Shown here: one piece after another, positions 37,142 to 49,300 of the stretch
Position numbering within the stretch: position 1 is the stretch's first letter
Layout of the letters: each line of letters starts with the position of its first letter
Assembly: GCA_043228905.1 (NCBI GenBank)
Contig: JBHGNT010000001.1
Span: forward strand, 31,620,001-31,684,000
Length of the DNA: 64,000 nucleotides
Source: Azolla caroliniana
Lineage: Eukaryota; Polypodiophyta
Direction: 5' to 3'
Made by a program: the position numbers and the translations under genes
The notes under the pieces: generated by a model
What the model was told of the DNA's origin: nothing
The model's database searches: none
Seen by the model: the letters and a program-made list of their open reading frames with translations, nothing else

Positions 37142-37385
37142 TAGTTGTGGGATTTAGCTAGAGTAGCCTTCTATAAGAGCCTGAGAGGTTAAAAGGGATC
37201 GTCGTAAGCGGGCTCCATTGAGCAAGTCGCGCGTTTGCTTGCTTGCTTGCTTGCTTGCGGGAGAATCGAAAAATACGGGGTGGTGTTTCAGTTTCCTCTA
37301 ATTGCTACGCCATCCGAGCCATTGGCGTTCTTAGCTCTATCCAGTTAGCAGTGAAAAAGGGTGGTTTCGAAATAAGAATCGATGT

Positions 37386-37457
37386 GCGGATATGATGGAA
37401 TTGGTAGACATGCCAGGTTTAGGTTCTGGTGACCTTACTCAGTCGTGGGGGTTCGAA
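37386..37457 (+). pseudogene. trnL-UAG: trnL-UAG, 3' truncated (NUPT)
   Basis: gcggatatgatggaattggt begins a class II tRNA. The anticodon arm ccagg-tttaggt-tctgg gives anticodon UAG. The sequence breaks inside the T arm (gttcgaa) and continues into cemA, so the acceptor 3' strand is missing. Confidence 0.8.
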
Positions 37458-37745
37458 GAGGTTTGTCTGTGACCAATCGACTAGTTCCGAAGAAATGAAT
37501 AGAAAATTAGCCTGGATTGAAGCAACCTTGAATGATTCTGATCCTCGCGTGAAGCGTTTTTACACAGACCGTCCATCGTTTCGAACGAATCGAGAACCCA
37601 CCGAGGAACCGTCTGGCTACGATCGTTTCGGTGGTACAACGGCTTATGAATCCATAAGCCTGGTACCCCGATCTTTGACTCGTACCTTGTCGAGATTCAA
37701 GGCTGAATTGACGAGTCAATCGAATTTTTCAGTACTTAATGATTT
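37458..37745 (+). pseudogene. cemA: cemA N-terminal region fragment (NUPT)
   Basis: SSEEMNRKLAWIEATLNDSD and LVPRSLTRTLSRFKAELTSQ then SNFSVLNDF resemble the N-terminal part of the plastid envelope protein CemA as found in seed-free plants. The hydrophobic core is absent; the frame passes directly into a ycf2-like segment. Assignment is by recollection of the family and is moderate. Confidence 0.55.
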
Positions 37746-38286
37746 CATATGCAGAAAAATTTTATCAACAAAAAAATAACGAATCAGAAATAAAGATAAA
37801 TTCCATTTTTGATTTGAAGTTATGGATAGTTCCAGATCCTATGGAATTTAACAATTTTTTTCTAAAAACAATAGAATCTAATCTTAGTTTTTCAAGTACA
37901 AAGAAAGAGGATACCGAAAAAAAGACGTCAAATAATTTAGACTTAACACCTAATAATTTAGAATTAAAATCAAACAATTTAGACTTAACACCTAATAATT
38001 TAGAATTAAAATCAAACAATTTAGACTTAACACCTAATGAGTTAGACTTAACACCTAATGAGTTAGACTTAACACCTAATGATTTAGACTTGACGTCTAA
38101 GAATTTAGAATTAGATGATAGCTTTAAAGGTATATTGAAACAGAAATACGATATAACATTAAAAAAGAGAGAGAGTCTCAATTATCTATCTCGGTGGAAG
38201 TGGAAATCCAAAGCGTTGGAAGGAAAATTAGAAGACTTGAGGAATTTCATGGTTCTTGTTGATGTATTGGAAAATGATCAAGATCT
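37746..38286 (+). pseudogene. ycf2: ycf2-like fragment, copy 2, with tandem repeats (NUPT)
   Basis: The first 137 bp (about 37749-37884) repeat, in opposite orientation, the segment at about 28103-28238. It continues into 21-bp-type tandem repeats coding units such as NNLDLTPNNLELKS and NELDLTP (about 37930-38110), then WKWKSKALEGKLEDLRNFMV. The open frame runs on into antisense atpA, so the apparent 256-residue ORF is a fusion artefact. Confidence 0.5.
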
Positions 38287-38640
38287 CATTGAAACAGAAA
38301 TTCCCACGTTGATTGCTGGTCGAATCCCAGCATTAAAAAGATCTGCTGATAGAAATATTTGTCCATCGGTAATAGAAATTACATTGGTGGGAATGTATGC
38401 CGAGACATCCCCCGCCTGGGTCTCCACGATGGGTAGAGCCGTCATACTACCTTCACCCAAATCAAGACTTAATTTAGCCGCTCTTTCCAAAAGACGAGAA
38501 TGCAAATGAAAAACATCTCCCGGATATGCTTCTCGCCCCGGTGGTCTTCTCAACAAAAGAGACATTTGTCGATAAGCCTGGGCTTGCTTAGAGAGATCAT
38601 CATAAATGATCAAGGTATGTTGTTTGCGATGAACCGTAGC
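38287..38640 (-). pseudogene. atpA: atpA internal fragment (NUPT)
   Basis: [40 protein letters not shown] and [20 protein letters not shown] are highly conserved parts of the plastid ATP synthase alpha subunit. Both ends are cut. Confidence 0.93.
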
Positions 38641-38765
38641 GTGAAGTAGGAACGAAGAAGCGACAGTCTTGATAGACTCACCCCCAACTTCTTTTTGCTC
38701 AGTACGTAAATCGGATTAGACAAAAAAATCACCGACGAGTAATTACCAACTAGATATATCCATCC

Positions 38766-38888
38766 TTAGAGAGATGATCCCAGCCCCGAATAGGCTCCGT
38801 AAAAAAATATCCCTAACAATCCTATTACAAGTGTACCAGCTACAGTCCCGATCAACCACAAAGGAATCCTTCCAGTGGTATTGGTCGT
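38766..38888 (-). CDS. psbJ: psbJ (NUPT, ACG start)
   Basis: From ACG the frame reads [20 protein letters not shown] then [19 protein letters not shown] and a stop, 40 codons, complete PsbJ. The ACG start needs C-to-U editing in plastids. It is the last gene of a preserved psbE-psbF-psbL-psbJ block. Confidence 0.9.
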   Translation of the reverse strand, partial: TTNTTGRIPLWLIGTVAGTLVIGLLGIFFYGAYSGLGSSL

Positions 38889-39018
38889 TTGTACCACCCC
38901 CTCCCCTTACCCTACTTCGTTTGGTTCCACCACTCGGTCACGACTTAAGACATGAACGGTCACGAATGATTAGGATTTTGATCTTCCTTCGCTCGAAGTT
39001 AACGATCGTTTTCCATCC

Positions 39019-39135
39019 TTAATTGAAGAAATAATTAGAAAAAAGGACAGCAAGTACAAGGATCAGTAATAGTCCCCAGTAAAGGCTTGTGCGATTCAAT
39101 TCTACACTTTGTTTATTTGGATTTGGTTGTGTCAT
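39019..39135 (-). CDS. psbL: psbL, intact nuclear copy (NUPT)
   Basis: [20 protein letters not shown] then [18 protein letters not shown]: complete 38-residue PsbL, a photosystem II subunit, with ATG start, in native order between psbF and psbJ. Confidence 0.95.
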   Translation of the reverse strand: MTQPNPNKQSVELNRTSLYWGLLLILVLAVLFSNYFFN

Positions 39136-39157
39136 AGATTCAAAACTCATGTAAAAA

Positions 39158-39286
<129 letters not shown>

Positions 39287-39538
39287 CTAAAATGGTTTAG
39301 TAAACGCATCAACCTGTTCCAACGAGTCGAAACGGCCGGTTATTAAAGGAACTTCTTGTCGGTTCTCAGAGAAATATTCGTTAGGGCGGGGGCTTCCAAA
39401 AACATCATAAGCTAAACCTGTACTGACAAAAAGCCAACCTGCTATAAACGGGGAGGGTATAGTGATGCTGTGGATGACCCAGTATCAAGTACTAGTAATG
39501 ATGTCGGCAAAGGGACGTTCTCCTGTATTCCCAGACGT
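39287..39538 (-). pseudogene. psbE: psbE with ACG start and in-frame TGA (NUPT)
   Basis: Full length (84 codons including the stop), alpha subunit of cytochrome b559. From ACG: SGNTGERPFADIITST, then TGA where family members have Arg18 (and Thr for Ile17), then [20 protein letters not shown] and a natural end. ACG, ACT17 and Pro for Leu are C-to-U editing-type codons. TGA for CGA is a U-to-C-type codon, unless it mutated after insertion. Confidence 0.9.
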
Positions 39539-39569
39539 GTTTAGCTCCGTATTTCTATCTCGTGATACT

Positions 39570-39640
39570 CAACTTAAAAGGATTTTTTTTTGTAAGGAAG
39601 TAGCGACACTGAAGGGTCAGGGATCCGCCAGCGCACCTCA
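39570..39640 (+). repeat. 71-bp direct repeat, copy 2 (NUPT)
   Basis: Same sequence and orientation as 34112-34182; flanks differ on both sides, so the boundaries are mosaic joins. Confidence 0.9.
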
Positions 39641-39885
39641 CCGAACCGGAATCAATCCAAAAAGGTTGTCACTATTATACCAAGGGTATATCGTAAATAT
39701 ACTGGATAAGTATAGCTATCCTCCCTTCGATGCGGCAAGCCATACTAAAAAGTACCGGTGGGTACGCAACAAGTTGTTATGGACTATCTGTAATCCTTCC
39801 TTTTGCGTCATTTTAAGTTAAGTCGATAAGAAAAAAAACTATAAGAAAATCTTTTTTTTTTTCTTACTTAATTTGATCTTAAAAA

Positions 39886-40345
39886 AAACAGCGATAGCTG
39901 ATTGGTCGATGACTGACGAAAGCTTGGTTACCCCTGTACGGAAGATAGGAGGAACAGGTATTCTCAAAAAACTATTTCGTGATATACTATGTAATCGATA
40001 TTGGGGGTTCAACCAAAAAAGTTTATCGCCCCCGAATGATTGGATTGGATACATTTGATTCGGTCGACCCGACTAAACCAGCAACGAAACAAATAGATGG
40101 TTCATAACAGAGTCCAAGAGTTTTAGCCCGACGGGACAACTCATATTACTCTTTAATCGATTTGAACTACTAATACGGAAGTTAACATTCTTGCGTTCGT
40201 AGCCACCGCACTTTTCATCCTAATCCCAACAGCTTTTTTACTGATTCTCTATATTCAAACGGCCGCTCAAAACAACTGATGTTGGTTGGCATAAGGCAGC
40301 GTTTGTAAATGAGCAAAGAAACTTAGAATAAGTATTCGTTGTGGG
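39886..40345 (+). repeat. Right arm of 460-bp inverted repeat carrying psbM
   Basis: Reverse complement of 26527-26986, 12.9 kb away. It contains psbM copy 2 and the same flanking spacers, ending in the 'gaataagtattcgttgtggg' motif that also appears (inverted) at two other joins. Confidence 0.88.
40175..40279 (+). CDS. psbM: psbM, copy 2 (NUPT, ACG start)
   Basis: Identical in reading to copy 1 at 26593-26697: ACG start, [20 protein letters not shown], stop after AAQNN. Confidence 0.85.
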   Translation, partial: TEVNILAFVATALFILIPTAFLLILYIQTAAQNN

Positions 40346-40757
40346 ATAGGGAAGAACAGACCAGTTTTTTGAGGCACGGCGGGCGGTTATACGCAGCACA
40401 GTTCCGGTAGCGAAACGCCGTCGTTCTTTTCGAGTAGAGATTGGACCCCCCTCTCCGCAAAAAAGGTAGAGGGGGGTTGCTTGTCTTGTACCTCCTCCGC
40501 AACGATGAGCATTAATCAGATCAATCTACAAGAGGAAGAGTCAACCACTTTTTTTTACGATCCGCTTCTTCCCCAAACTACAAGTGATAAAGAGAACGTA
40601 GATGTCGCCGTCGAAGCAGCCCAAGCTATACTAACTGGATCCGTGATTGTGATTCCTATCTTTCCGACTATCCCAAAAATTACTTTTGATCGATTATCTA
40701 CGAGTCTACGCATGGATATCCCACATACGCAACGCGTGAGGATTTGATTCCTACTTA

Positions 40758-41606
40758 CTAGGATACCCTAATAGCGAAGAAAAACTCCTTAAATGTTGCT
40801 ATTATTGGGATGGACGTTACTAAACCCCCGGGAGTTAATTTACGTTTACGTCTGACGGATCTACGAAGATTTTGTCGAATCGAATTCTCCAAGCGGTTTA
40901 GGGCTAGCTTTAATCGTTCTTGTAGCAGATCCGCTACAGATCGAACACGTCGATTCTTCAAATGATCTATGTCATCGAGACTACCTATTCCATAGCTTAT
41001 CTCTATTAGACGATCCGCGGCTGCCAATACGTCTTGTGGTAATGAAAATTGTTCTGTTTCGGGTACATCAAGAGCTAATTTAACGTTCAAATTTCGTCGA
41101 CCGATCCGTCCTAATTCACATACATGCTGAAAAAATCTCTTCTACAATTCCTTAAATATAGATTCTGAAAATACTATATCTACATCTGTGGCAGAATATA
41201 GGCGTTTGTAGAGTTCCACTGTAGCATCCTCTGACGATTCAATAGCACTTTTTTGTTTTTTCAACATACTCGAAAATATTTTTGGGTAACGAACGTTTTC
41301 TAAAATGTCTTTTTTGCTTAATCCCATAGCTATTAGTAAGATCAGAACAGATATCTTCCGTTTCTTGCTGATGCGAACCCAGATTCTGTCTCTCTTATCC
41401 ATCTCTGATTTGAATCTTCCTCCCCAGTCCGAAATTACAGTGCTAGTACACGCTGAGACTCCCCTCTGATCCAATTCGCGATTAAGGTAGATACCGGGAC
41501 TCCTCAATATTTGATTGACTAGAACTCTAGCTATTCCATTAATAATGAATGTTCCTTGTGAATCCATCCAGGGGATAGATCCAAGACGTACAGCCTCCTT
41601 TTGCAC
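40758..41606 (-). pseudogene. rpoB: rpoB N-terminal region fragment with in-frame TAG (NUPT)
   Basis: Minus strand: GSIPWMDSQGTFIINGIARV, LVNQILRSPGIYLNRELDQR, then after a TAG at 41142-41144 the same frame continues HVCELGRIGRR and LPQDVLAAADRLI, NRRVRSVADLLQERLKLALN. This is the plastid RNA polymerase beta subunit. The TAG sits where a Gln codon (CAG) would fit, so it may be a U-to-C editing site of the donor or a later mutation. The 5' and 3' ends of the gene are absent. Confidence 0.88.
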
Positions 41607-41634
41607 TAATCCGTCTTTGTTTCGAGTTAATTAA

Positions 41635-41751
<117 letters not shown>

Positions 41752-42202
41752 TTCGTTTCCATCACGAAACATTAACGTTTGGGATCTTTACTTACGACCG
41801 ATCCTCCCCAGATACCCCAACTTCCATGGAATCCGTACTAAACGTTTTCCTTTTTCGGAAAAAAAAGGGGGGGGGGGGTTCCACGAGGAATCGTTACTTC
41901 ACCCATCGAATGACTATACCTATTTCTATGAATCTCTTAGGAACTTCTCTCTTACATGACAACAAGAGATTCTATAAGTTCTTCTTTTCATTAATCGTAT
42001 TAAGCAGTCGGATTAGTTGCTCAAATCAAAGTATAAGCGGGTTCTTTTTTAGTTAGACATTCGTTTTGCTAGTTTTCCCTCTCCGACGGATTACCCCGCT
42101 TCGGGCTAGACTAGATGTTACAAAAAAAAGGTATACGATGGACCTTCGGAAATTTATCAATTGGTTTGGCTTTAATAAAAAGAAACCTCAAAAAAAAAAA
42201 AA

Positions 42203-42220
42203 ATACATGGAGAGAAAATC
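42203..42220. repeat. Right 18-bp direct repeat flanking the plastid insertion
   Basis: atacatggagagaaaatc, identical to 24831-24848. It follows a poly-A stretch at the plastid side and marks the return to host sequence. Confidence 0.75.
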
Positions 42221-43340
42221 GACACACCAAACATTATAAAGGCAACAAAACAAACACCTCAGAACTGACTTTTTTTAGCCAACAGCAAATTTTAATTGAA
42301 GGAAGAAAGATATATATACATATACATATATAGTGTTTTAAAAAGATGACTCGTCTAAATCTACAATAAAATATGTTTTTATTTCAATTGATCAGTACCG
42401 CATACAAATTGAGGTGTTCGAAGATTTTTGCTAAGGAAAGATATGAGATGTGATGTATCATGTGATATAACCTTTGATTAATCCAGAAAGTAGACAAACG
42501 TTATTCAATAATATATACCCTGTTACAAGCCAAAGCCCAAATAAGAACAAAAAGCTTGGTTGAATTTCTGAGACAGGCCTTCTTAATAAGGGAATTTATT
42601 TTATCTGCAGCCAATTTGTGAACAGTTTTTCGAAATGTGAAGAGCTGTTCCAAATATAAAGAATTACAATCTCTGGGTATTATTAGTGTTGTAGCCCCAG
42701 ACTATTAAACTTGCCACTGATATTCAATGTAAATCTTTTATATACAAAACATGTAGAGCCACTTCTGTGTATTTCCTGAGTCTGTATTAGTCCAAATCTG
42801 TTGACTAACCAGTGTGATTCACATCAAATAGATTCTAGAATCCAAATAGTCATTATGATACCCACAACCTTCTGTATATGTATTGTTGACCTGAAAACTG
42901 TGTTATGCTCATAGCGTGTATATTTCTCCTTTAGTTTCCACCATACCTGCTCTATCATCTGTTCATAAATGAACAATACACTGAAATTAAAACAGCCTCC
43001 ACAGTTAAGCTTTGGAATGCAGATGGCTCTTTTTACTTTCTGAATAAACAGACAGATCAACCCTTAACTCTTTCATGAACTTGTTCTCTTATAACTCCCT
43101 ATAATGTGCCCCTTAATATCAGTTCTACCTTTGAAGTACCTTTGCTTGCATACTGCCATTCTATACAACCTTTCTATACTACCTTTGAAACTACATATAC
43201 CCTTTTAATCCATAGCAGATGCCTTTGTATACCCAGTGCTTTGATCCCTTTGGAACTAAATATAACAGGTAAATATAAATCTGTGGCTCAAATGGTTGGC
43301 ATTCCCGTACAAGGCACACTGATTCCAATGGCTGATAGTA
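42221..43340. other. Intergenic, probably includes VPS13 3' UTR
   Basis: AT-rich host DNA with no recognisable gene. The part nearest 43340 should contain the 3' UTR and polyadenylation site of the minus-strand VPS13 gene. Confidence 0.5.
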
Positions 43341-46300
43341 CTAGCTTGGATTATCCAACAGGGAACTAAATGTAGGAACTGAAGGCAAATATGAATCTGT
43401 CACAGCATCTTCAAATGAAGTGGATGGAGCCATATTATGTGTTGGCCCGCTGTATGGAGTCCGCACATTTTTGTGTTGTATACTCTGTGAGATAAAATAC
43501 AAGTAAATCATTACCACAACGTTGTCAACCTCAAGTAAAATTCCTATATACAAAAAGAAAGGCCATACCCTCATTCCAATGTGTAACATATCCGGAGCAT
43601 ACATAGCCATAACTTGTTGGATTTTAGTAAAAACCTCATCAGCTTGGTCGGTGCTTGGATCACATTTAACAACACGAATAGTTTCTTTTGAATCAACCTT
43701 CTCATACAGATGCAAATTCAACCGTGATGGCCTTCCAATATCATTTTTCCCAGAAGCTCGCTCAATTCTATTAATATCTTTCCATGTTACATCCCATAAG
43801 ACCGAACTTGGATCCTTCAGAAGATCAGGCTTCCTTTGTAGAATGTTACTAGTAGGATGCTGCATCAAACAAAGTATAGGAGACCAAAGTCAGGGAAAAA
43901 AAAACCAAATTATGAAAAGGAACTTAAGCTTTATTCAAGGCTAAGATATCTGTAGTTACTTGCAGCAAAATCACTCTTCGATGAGTAATTATCAAAATCC
44001 TTCCTTTGGGAAGATTGTAGTGGGCTTCATAGGCATCTGTTGTAGCAAACTTGCCACGAACTTTGAAAATATCCATTGGACCAAAGATTGAACCAGCTTC
44101 AGCAAGCTGCAGTAAGACCTGCAATGCCCAGATATTGTGGGAAATAAAAAACAGAGCTCATACCTCAAGAATTACGATATATAGCACATGGATTCTGGAA
44201 AGAAATACCTGTCCTTGAGCCTTAAATCCATCATATGGCCGAAGAACTTTATCAGCCCCAACAACTCGAGGAAGACGATGGCGTAATGCCACACCTTCAG
44301 ATGTAATGACAGCCGCAATCTTTGTCTTCATTGCATTTGCACCTTCAGTTGTTTTGGAAAGGAGATCAAGTACACCACTCACTGGTTGAGCTGCTACGCC
44401 AATGATACCCTTGCCCACACCTTGTACAAAGCCTTCCATCCCAGAAGCTCTGGCACCCTCTAATGGTTTTGTAAGTATGCCAGTTACACCTCTGAATAAC
44501 CCTTTGCCTAAAGCTTCAGCTCCCTCTCTGAAACCCTCTCCAAACCCTTCTACGGATGCTTTGGTGTCCTGCATTAGTGAATAATGATCATGAACTAAAA
44601 GAAGTAATTGTGAGTAATAATCAGGTCATAAATCTGTTTACCAGTCTTTGTCGGCTTTTTATAAATTTTTTGTCCATAGAAAGAGCAGCCACACTTTTGC
44701 TCATGTGACCAAGGGCACTGCTTGCATTTCCAAGAATATCTACCCCAGAGAGAAGCAAGAGTGGATGACTCAAAACATCCTTTTTGATACCTGATACAGA
44801 AGAAGCTAGTAGGGAACTCTGACGCATGCAAATATCCTCATGGACTCGATGAGCAATTCTTACCTGTACAGGACAAAAAGACAATTTCTTATTCACTAAA
44901 TTATGTTTATAATAAAGTTATTCTATGCAGGAATTGTGTCGAGTACATTCAACTATGGGAAAGGTTGAGATGAACTAGATGTCTTATCGACTATAACATG
45001 GAGGAAATTGTTTCTTCAATTCAGTGGCAGTACTCTGGAGAATATCTATCAGCTAGATAGCAGGTACATAGACTCCCATAAAAAAAAGTGGATTGTGTCT
45101 ATGCTAATGTAGATCTATATTACCATAATAATCCACTCACATTGGCTTATAACTATCTTGGAGGCATGCTGGAAAAATGTATTGCTATGGAAACTGCTCT
45201 AAAGCATTTATACAAATGTCTATAAAAATTTAGCAATTTCTTGACAAACGAAAAATGGTAAACGTAGGTATCTAGAGATCAGAGGTGTTCGTGGGTAATA
45301 AAGAAAAACATAATACCACTATTTATTCAGCTAATTTCTCGAAAAAGAGATATAACATTAAGTTATCTGCACCTCTTAAGATTGCACAAAACATCATTAG
45401 GCTAATAATATTCATAAATCAGGAGCAATGGAACATCAATTATGTACTTCAACATAGCCAGTTTACTTCAATTTACATTCAACTATGTTCCGAGGAGATT
45501 GTGCAGGAAACAAACTGAAAGATACAAAAGGTGAGATCCATCTTTAAAGGCATAAGAGTAGATACATATAACATGCTGGAGCATACACTAGGGCATCATT
45601 TCCATATTTGTGCCTGTATGGGTTGCGTGAAAAATATTATAGATATCTTTGACAGGAAAGACCCCATCTGATCAGCTAGAAGTGATTATGTAGTTTACTA
45701 GCGTTTTCTTCTTGCTCTTCTTCAGCTTATTCATAAGAATCTCCTCATAATTGTCATTACAGGTTATCATATAAAAAAATTAAAGAACTCCATCCATAAC
45801 AACTCACTTGTAGATCATCAGTGTTCCCAAGAGCTGTCATAAGTGACGCCCAGAACCCAAGAGCACCTTGAGGTCTCTGAGAAGGAGACATGGCTAAAGA
45901 AACTTTGAAGCAAATTTCAGATGTATGCAACAGCCTGTAAAATAGAAGAAAATGAATGAAAGCTGACTCACATTTGAATGTTTTTGCTATACCAAATTCG
46001 AACCATGTTACCCTATGGTGATTATTGGATCTATGGAAACGTTGGATGTTTGAGTCATGGCTAGCCTGCCTAGGTTTAGCCGTTGAAACATCTGATGCAA
46101 CCTCCATATTATTGGCTCATGTATATTAATGAGGATAGGGGAATTAGAAGTACTTGGACACTGCATAAAACAGAATCTAAAGTGAGAAACCTTCAATCCA
46201 TCAACTCCACAGGACTCCTGTAGTAAGATTACCTGTATCCCAATGTAAGGATATCGATGTCGGTTCACAGCTCCATAATTTTGCATAGTTATGGTTGATT

Positions 46301-49300
46301 TGAATATAGAATCTAATGGGTTTGCTGCTACTTGCATCCGCAATAAAACAGGCATTGGAGTGAATGGTAGTTGATTATCTATTTGAAGCCCATTAATGTG
46401 AATTTTCAACCTGATAAAATGTTAACACTTTAGTAAACCACCTTCAAAAGAAGCCACAAATAACATTAGACCACAAGGTTTTGAAGATTCATACAAAAAC
46501 AGAGCAGCTACATTAGGTTTGCTGTACCTACAGATTTTAGTCATTCAACTCATACATGCAATGAAATTGCCTTTACCGTCTGCCGGAACTCCATGAGTCT
46601 GGAGCCCCATAAATGCAGTTGCTCCATCAGTAGGATTCCAAGAAACACTAATTCAAAGCGGGATATCTGGAGGAATAACCGGGAAACTTGCTACACTAAG
46701 GTCGTCAACAATGAAATCAAGGAACAAACAAAAGGAGTTTGGGACAGGAACTTGGCTTGGTAGGCTCTTGGTGAATTTGAAACTAAAGTTGTGAACATGT
46801 AATGAAGCTGCCATCTTTTGGCTCACACGCAAGAAATTCACCAAAATATAGAAGCACAAGAACGAACAATCGTGTGAAACTGGGTTTGGAAATGGTTAAA
46901 TACAAATCATAGAGCTACAACCAATTTTAAATTGTTTTTTAGGTGTAGGGAACAAGCAAATCCTACTATGCATGGCAAAGTAACCCCTCCACAAAGTATT
47001 CAAGTTGAACTGAATAAGCTTGTTCAGAATACATCCATTTGGCGTGCTGGACGATGAAGGATGAATAAGACAACAATAAATATATATATGTTCTACTCAA
47101 GTGGTTTTCGCTTTTTATAATCTTTCCCCACTACTTTTGTTTGCGTAGTTTAAATGTTCGGCACCTCACTCACTATCCTAGTACCACATCCACTGAGTTT
47201 CCTATTTGTGGTTGCTCTCCTTCATCAAGGATATCAAAGCATAAAAAATATATGAAAAAAGAATGAAATATATGTTAACGTCTTTCACAATTGGCCTATG
47301 ACATCAATGAGCAATTGCAGATAAAATACCATATCACTTTGGAGAACCATCAGATAACATCTACTAACCAGACTCAGTGAAACTAGTGTAAGCACAAGAT
47401 ATTCCAAATAGCTAGCACACAGATTGACTGAAACTTCTGCCCTTGAAAGGTTTGCCAAAATGGGCAATCCAAGATGAAATTTGGGTGTCAGGTGATACTA
47501 GCATTAAGTTGTGGATACCAAGGGTCCATGGGGTCATGGTCAAGATGGATGGTATCCTACATCAAAAAAAAATTTAATGCATGACCTTCATAGCATTAAC
47601 ATACTCCAAATTTTGTGGCCGAGGCCCTGTTTTTGTGGCCCTTGATTAACTTGCAGCAGAGTAAGGGTGATGGTGTTAAAGAAGCTAGTGACGATGATTT
47701 GCTGATAAGGTTGTGGTCCAGATTGTTGTCTTCCAACAGCTTCTCTCTATGTCTTTTGATTTCTTGTAAGAACAATCTTTGTAGGCACTAATTGTCAGAT
47801 TTCCTCCATATCATTGGGTGCACATCTGCCTGTCTCAATCTTCAACAGATCAGAAGAGCTCCTGCGCTGTCCTACTACACTACGGACGGCAGAGAGATAT
47901 GCATATCCATACAATAGAGACTAATTATAAATACATCCCAAGGTAAAAATAGGAAATCCGCAAGCGCTATCATGAGCACCTAGTAATATCCTCCTACACA
48001 TGCTCCTAGACACCCAATCTATCTATATAAGGGAAATATAGACGATATTAAGAGTTATTGTTATTAATACTGCAGGGGAACCTGAAACCTTAAGGACTCC
48101 AGGTTTCACATTGTCCTGCTTGATGTATTGATGGGTGATGATGGTAAAGGGAATCTAGTTGTGATAGATATAGGCATCAGATGACATACCAACACTTCAA
48201 GATGGAATGTAATGGCACTATTAAATGACGCTTCATCTACTCGGTTTTCGACTCCGAATAAACCAGAAGTGTTATTTTATCAGTTCACACAAATGGAAGA
48301 TTATCCAAATTTTCACTCAAACGACCTTCATGTGTGGTACCTATACCCGAAACCAACACAGGTGGGTAGATAGACAATAAACGTAATAGAAAAACAATGA
48401 AAAAGTTTTGATTTACCTGCTTATACCAGAACCAAGTCCTGTTGCATATATTACACTGAAGTCTTGGACTGATACATACAAAAGCTCCTCTGGAGTGTGA
48501 TCCACAAGAGAGATACCTAGCTCGAATAAATTAAATGCAATCTGTACTTGACGTTCTATCTGATGCTTCTGGACAGATTTTGTTCTATTTGCAAGTTGCA
48601 GCTGTTCTGCATTCAGCACCTTAGTTGAGCTTGATGGAACAATTAATAAACTTTGGTTGCTTGGCATCCAGTCACAAACCTTCACAACTTGAATGGATCC
48701 CTCTCTAACAATACTAATATGAAATGCGGCAACAGGTGTAGAATCTGACATCATTGGTTCATAATCTGCACATTCATCAATTGCAATTATTTTTGATCTT
48801 GATGGTTCTGCACCATCAACCATGACTTCAAGTTTACGTTCCTTTTGAAGGTCTTCCCATGCAAAGGGCACTGCAGAACCTGGGAGCAGAAGTTGCCAGG
48901 AGCTACTGTCACCACCAACCTGATGAACTTTAATTGGAAACACAGTTGATTGGTTCACAATTCTGCCATATCACTCGCATTTTAGGAAAATGTTAATGGA
49001 AATACCATTTCAGAAACATTTCAACAACCTAGCAAAAAGCATGCTCCTACCGATAAGGGCTATTGAATGACACAAAACGAAAAATAACAAGGTAGCGGGA
49101 GTCTGAAGTTCCATTTCTAACATCCACCCTGATAAGCATGTTATTGTCGGCATTTTCCTGACTTTTTAATGTAACATGTGATGTTCCCTCATTATCTACA
49201 GAAAAGGGAGTGCTCCATTTACAACCATCAATGGAAATCTGGGACAGAAAATACATCTTACATAAATCTTCACAGAAATCTTCAACACAATTTTTCTATA

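Noticed and set aside
37739-38509. 256-residue ORF as a novel gene
   Set aside because: It is a fusion of a ycf2-like plastid fragment and antisense atpA created by the mosaic insertion.
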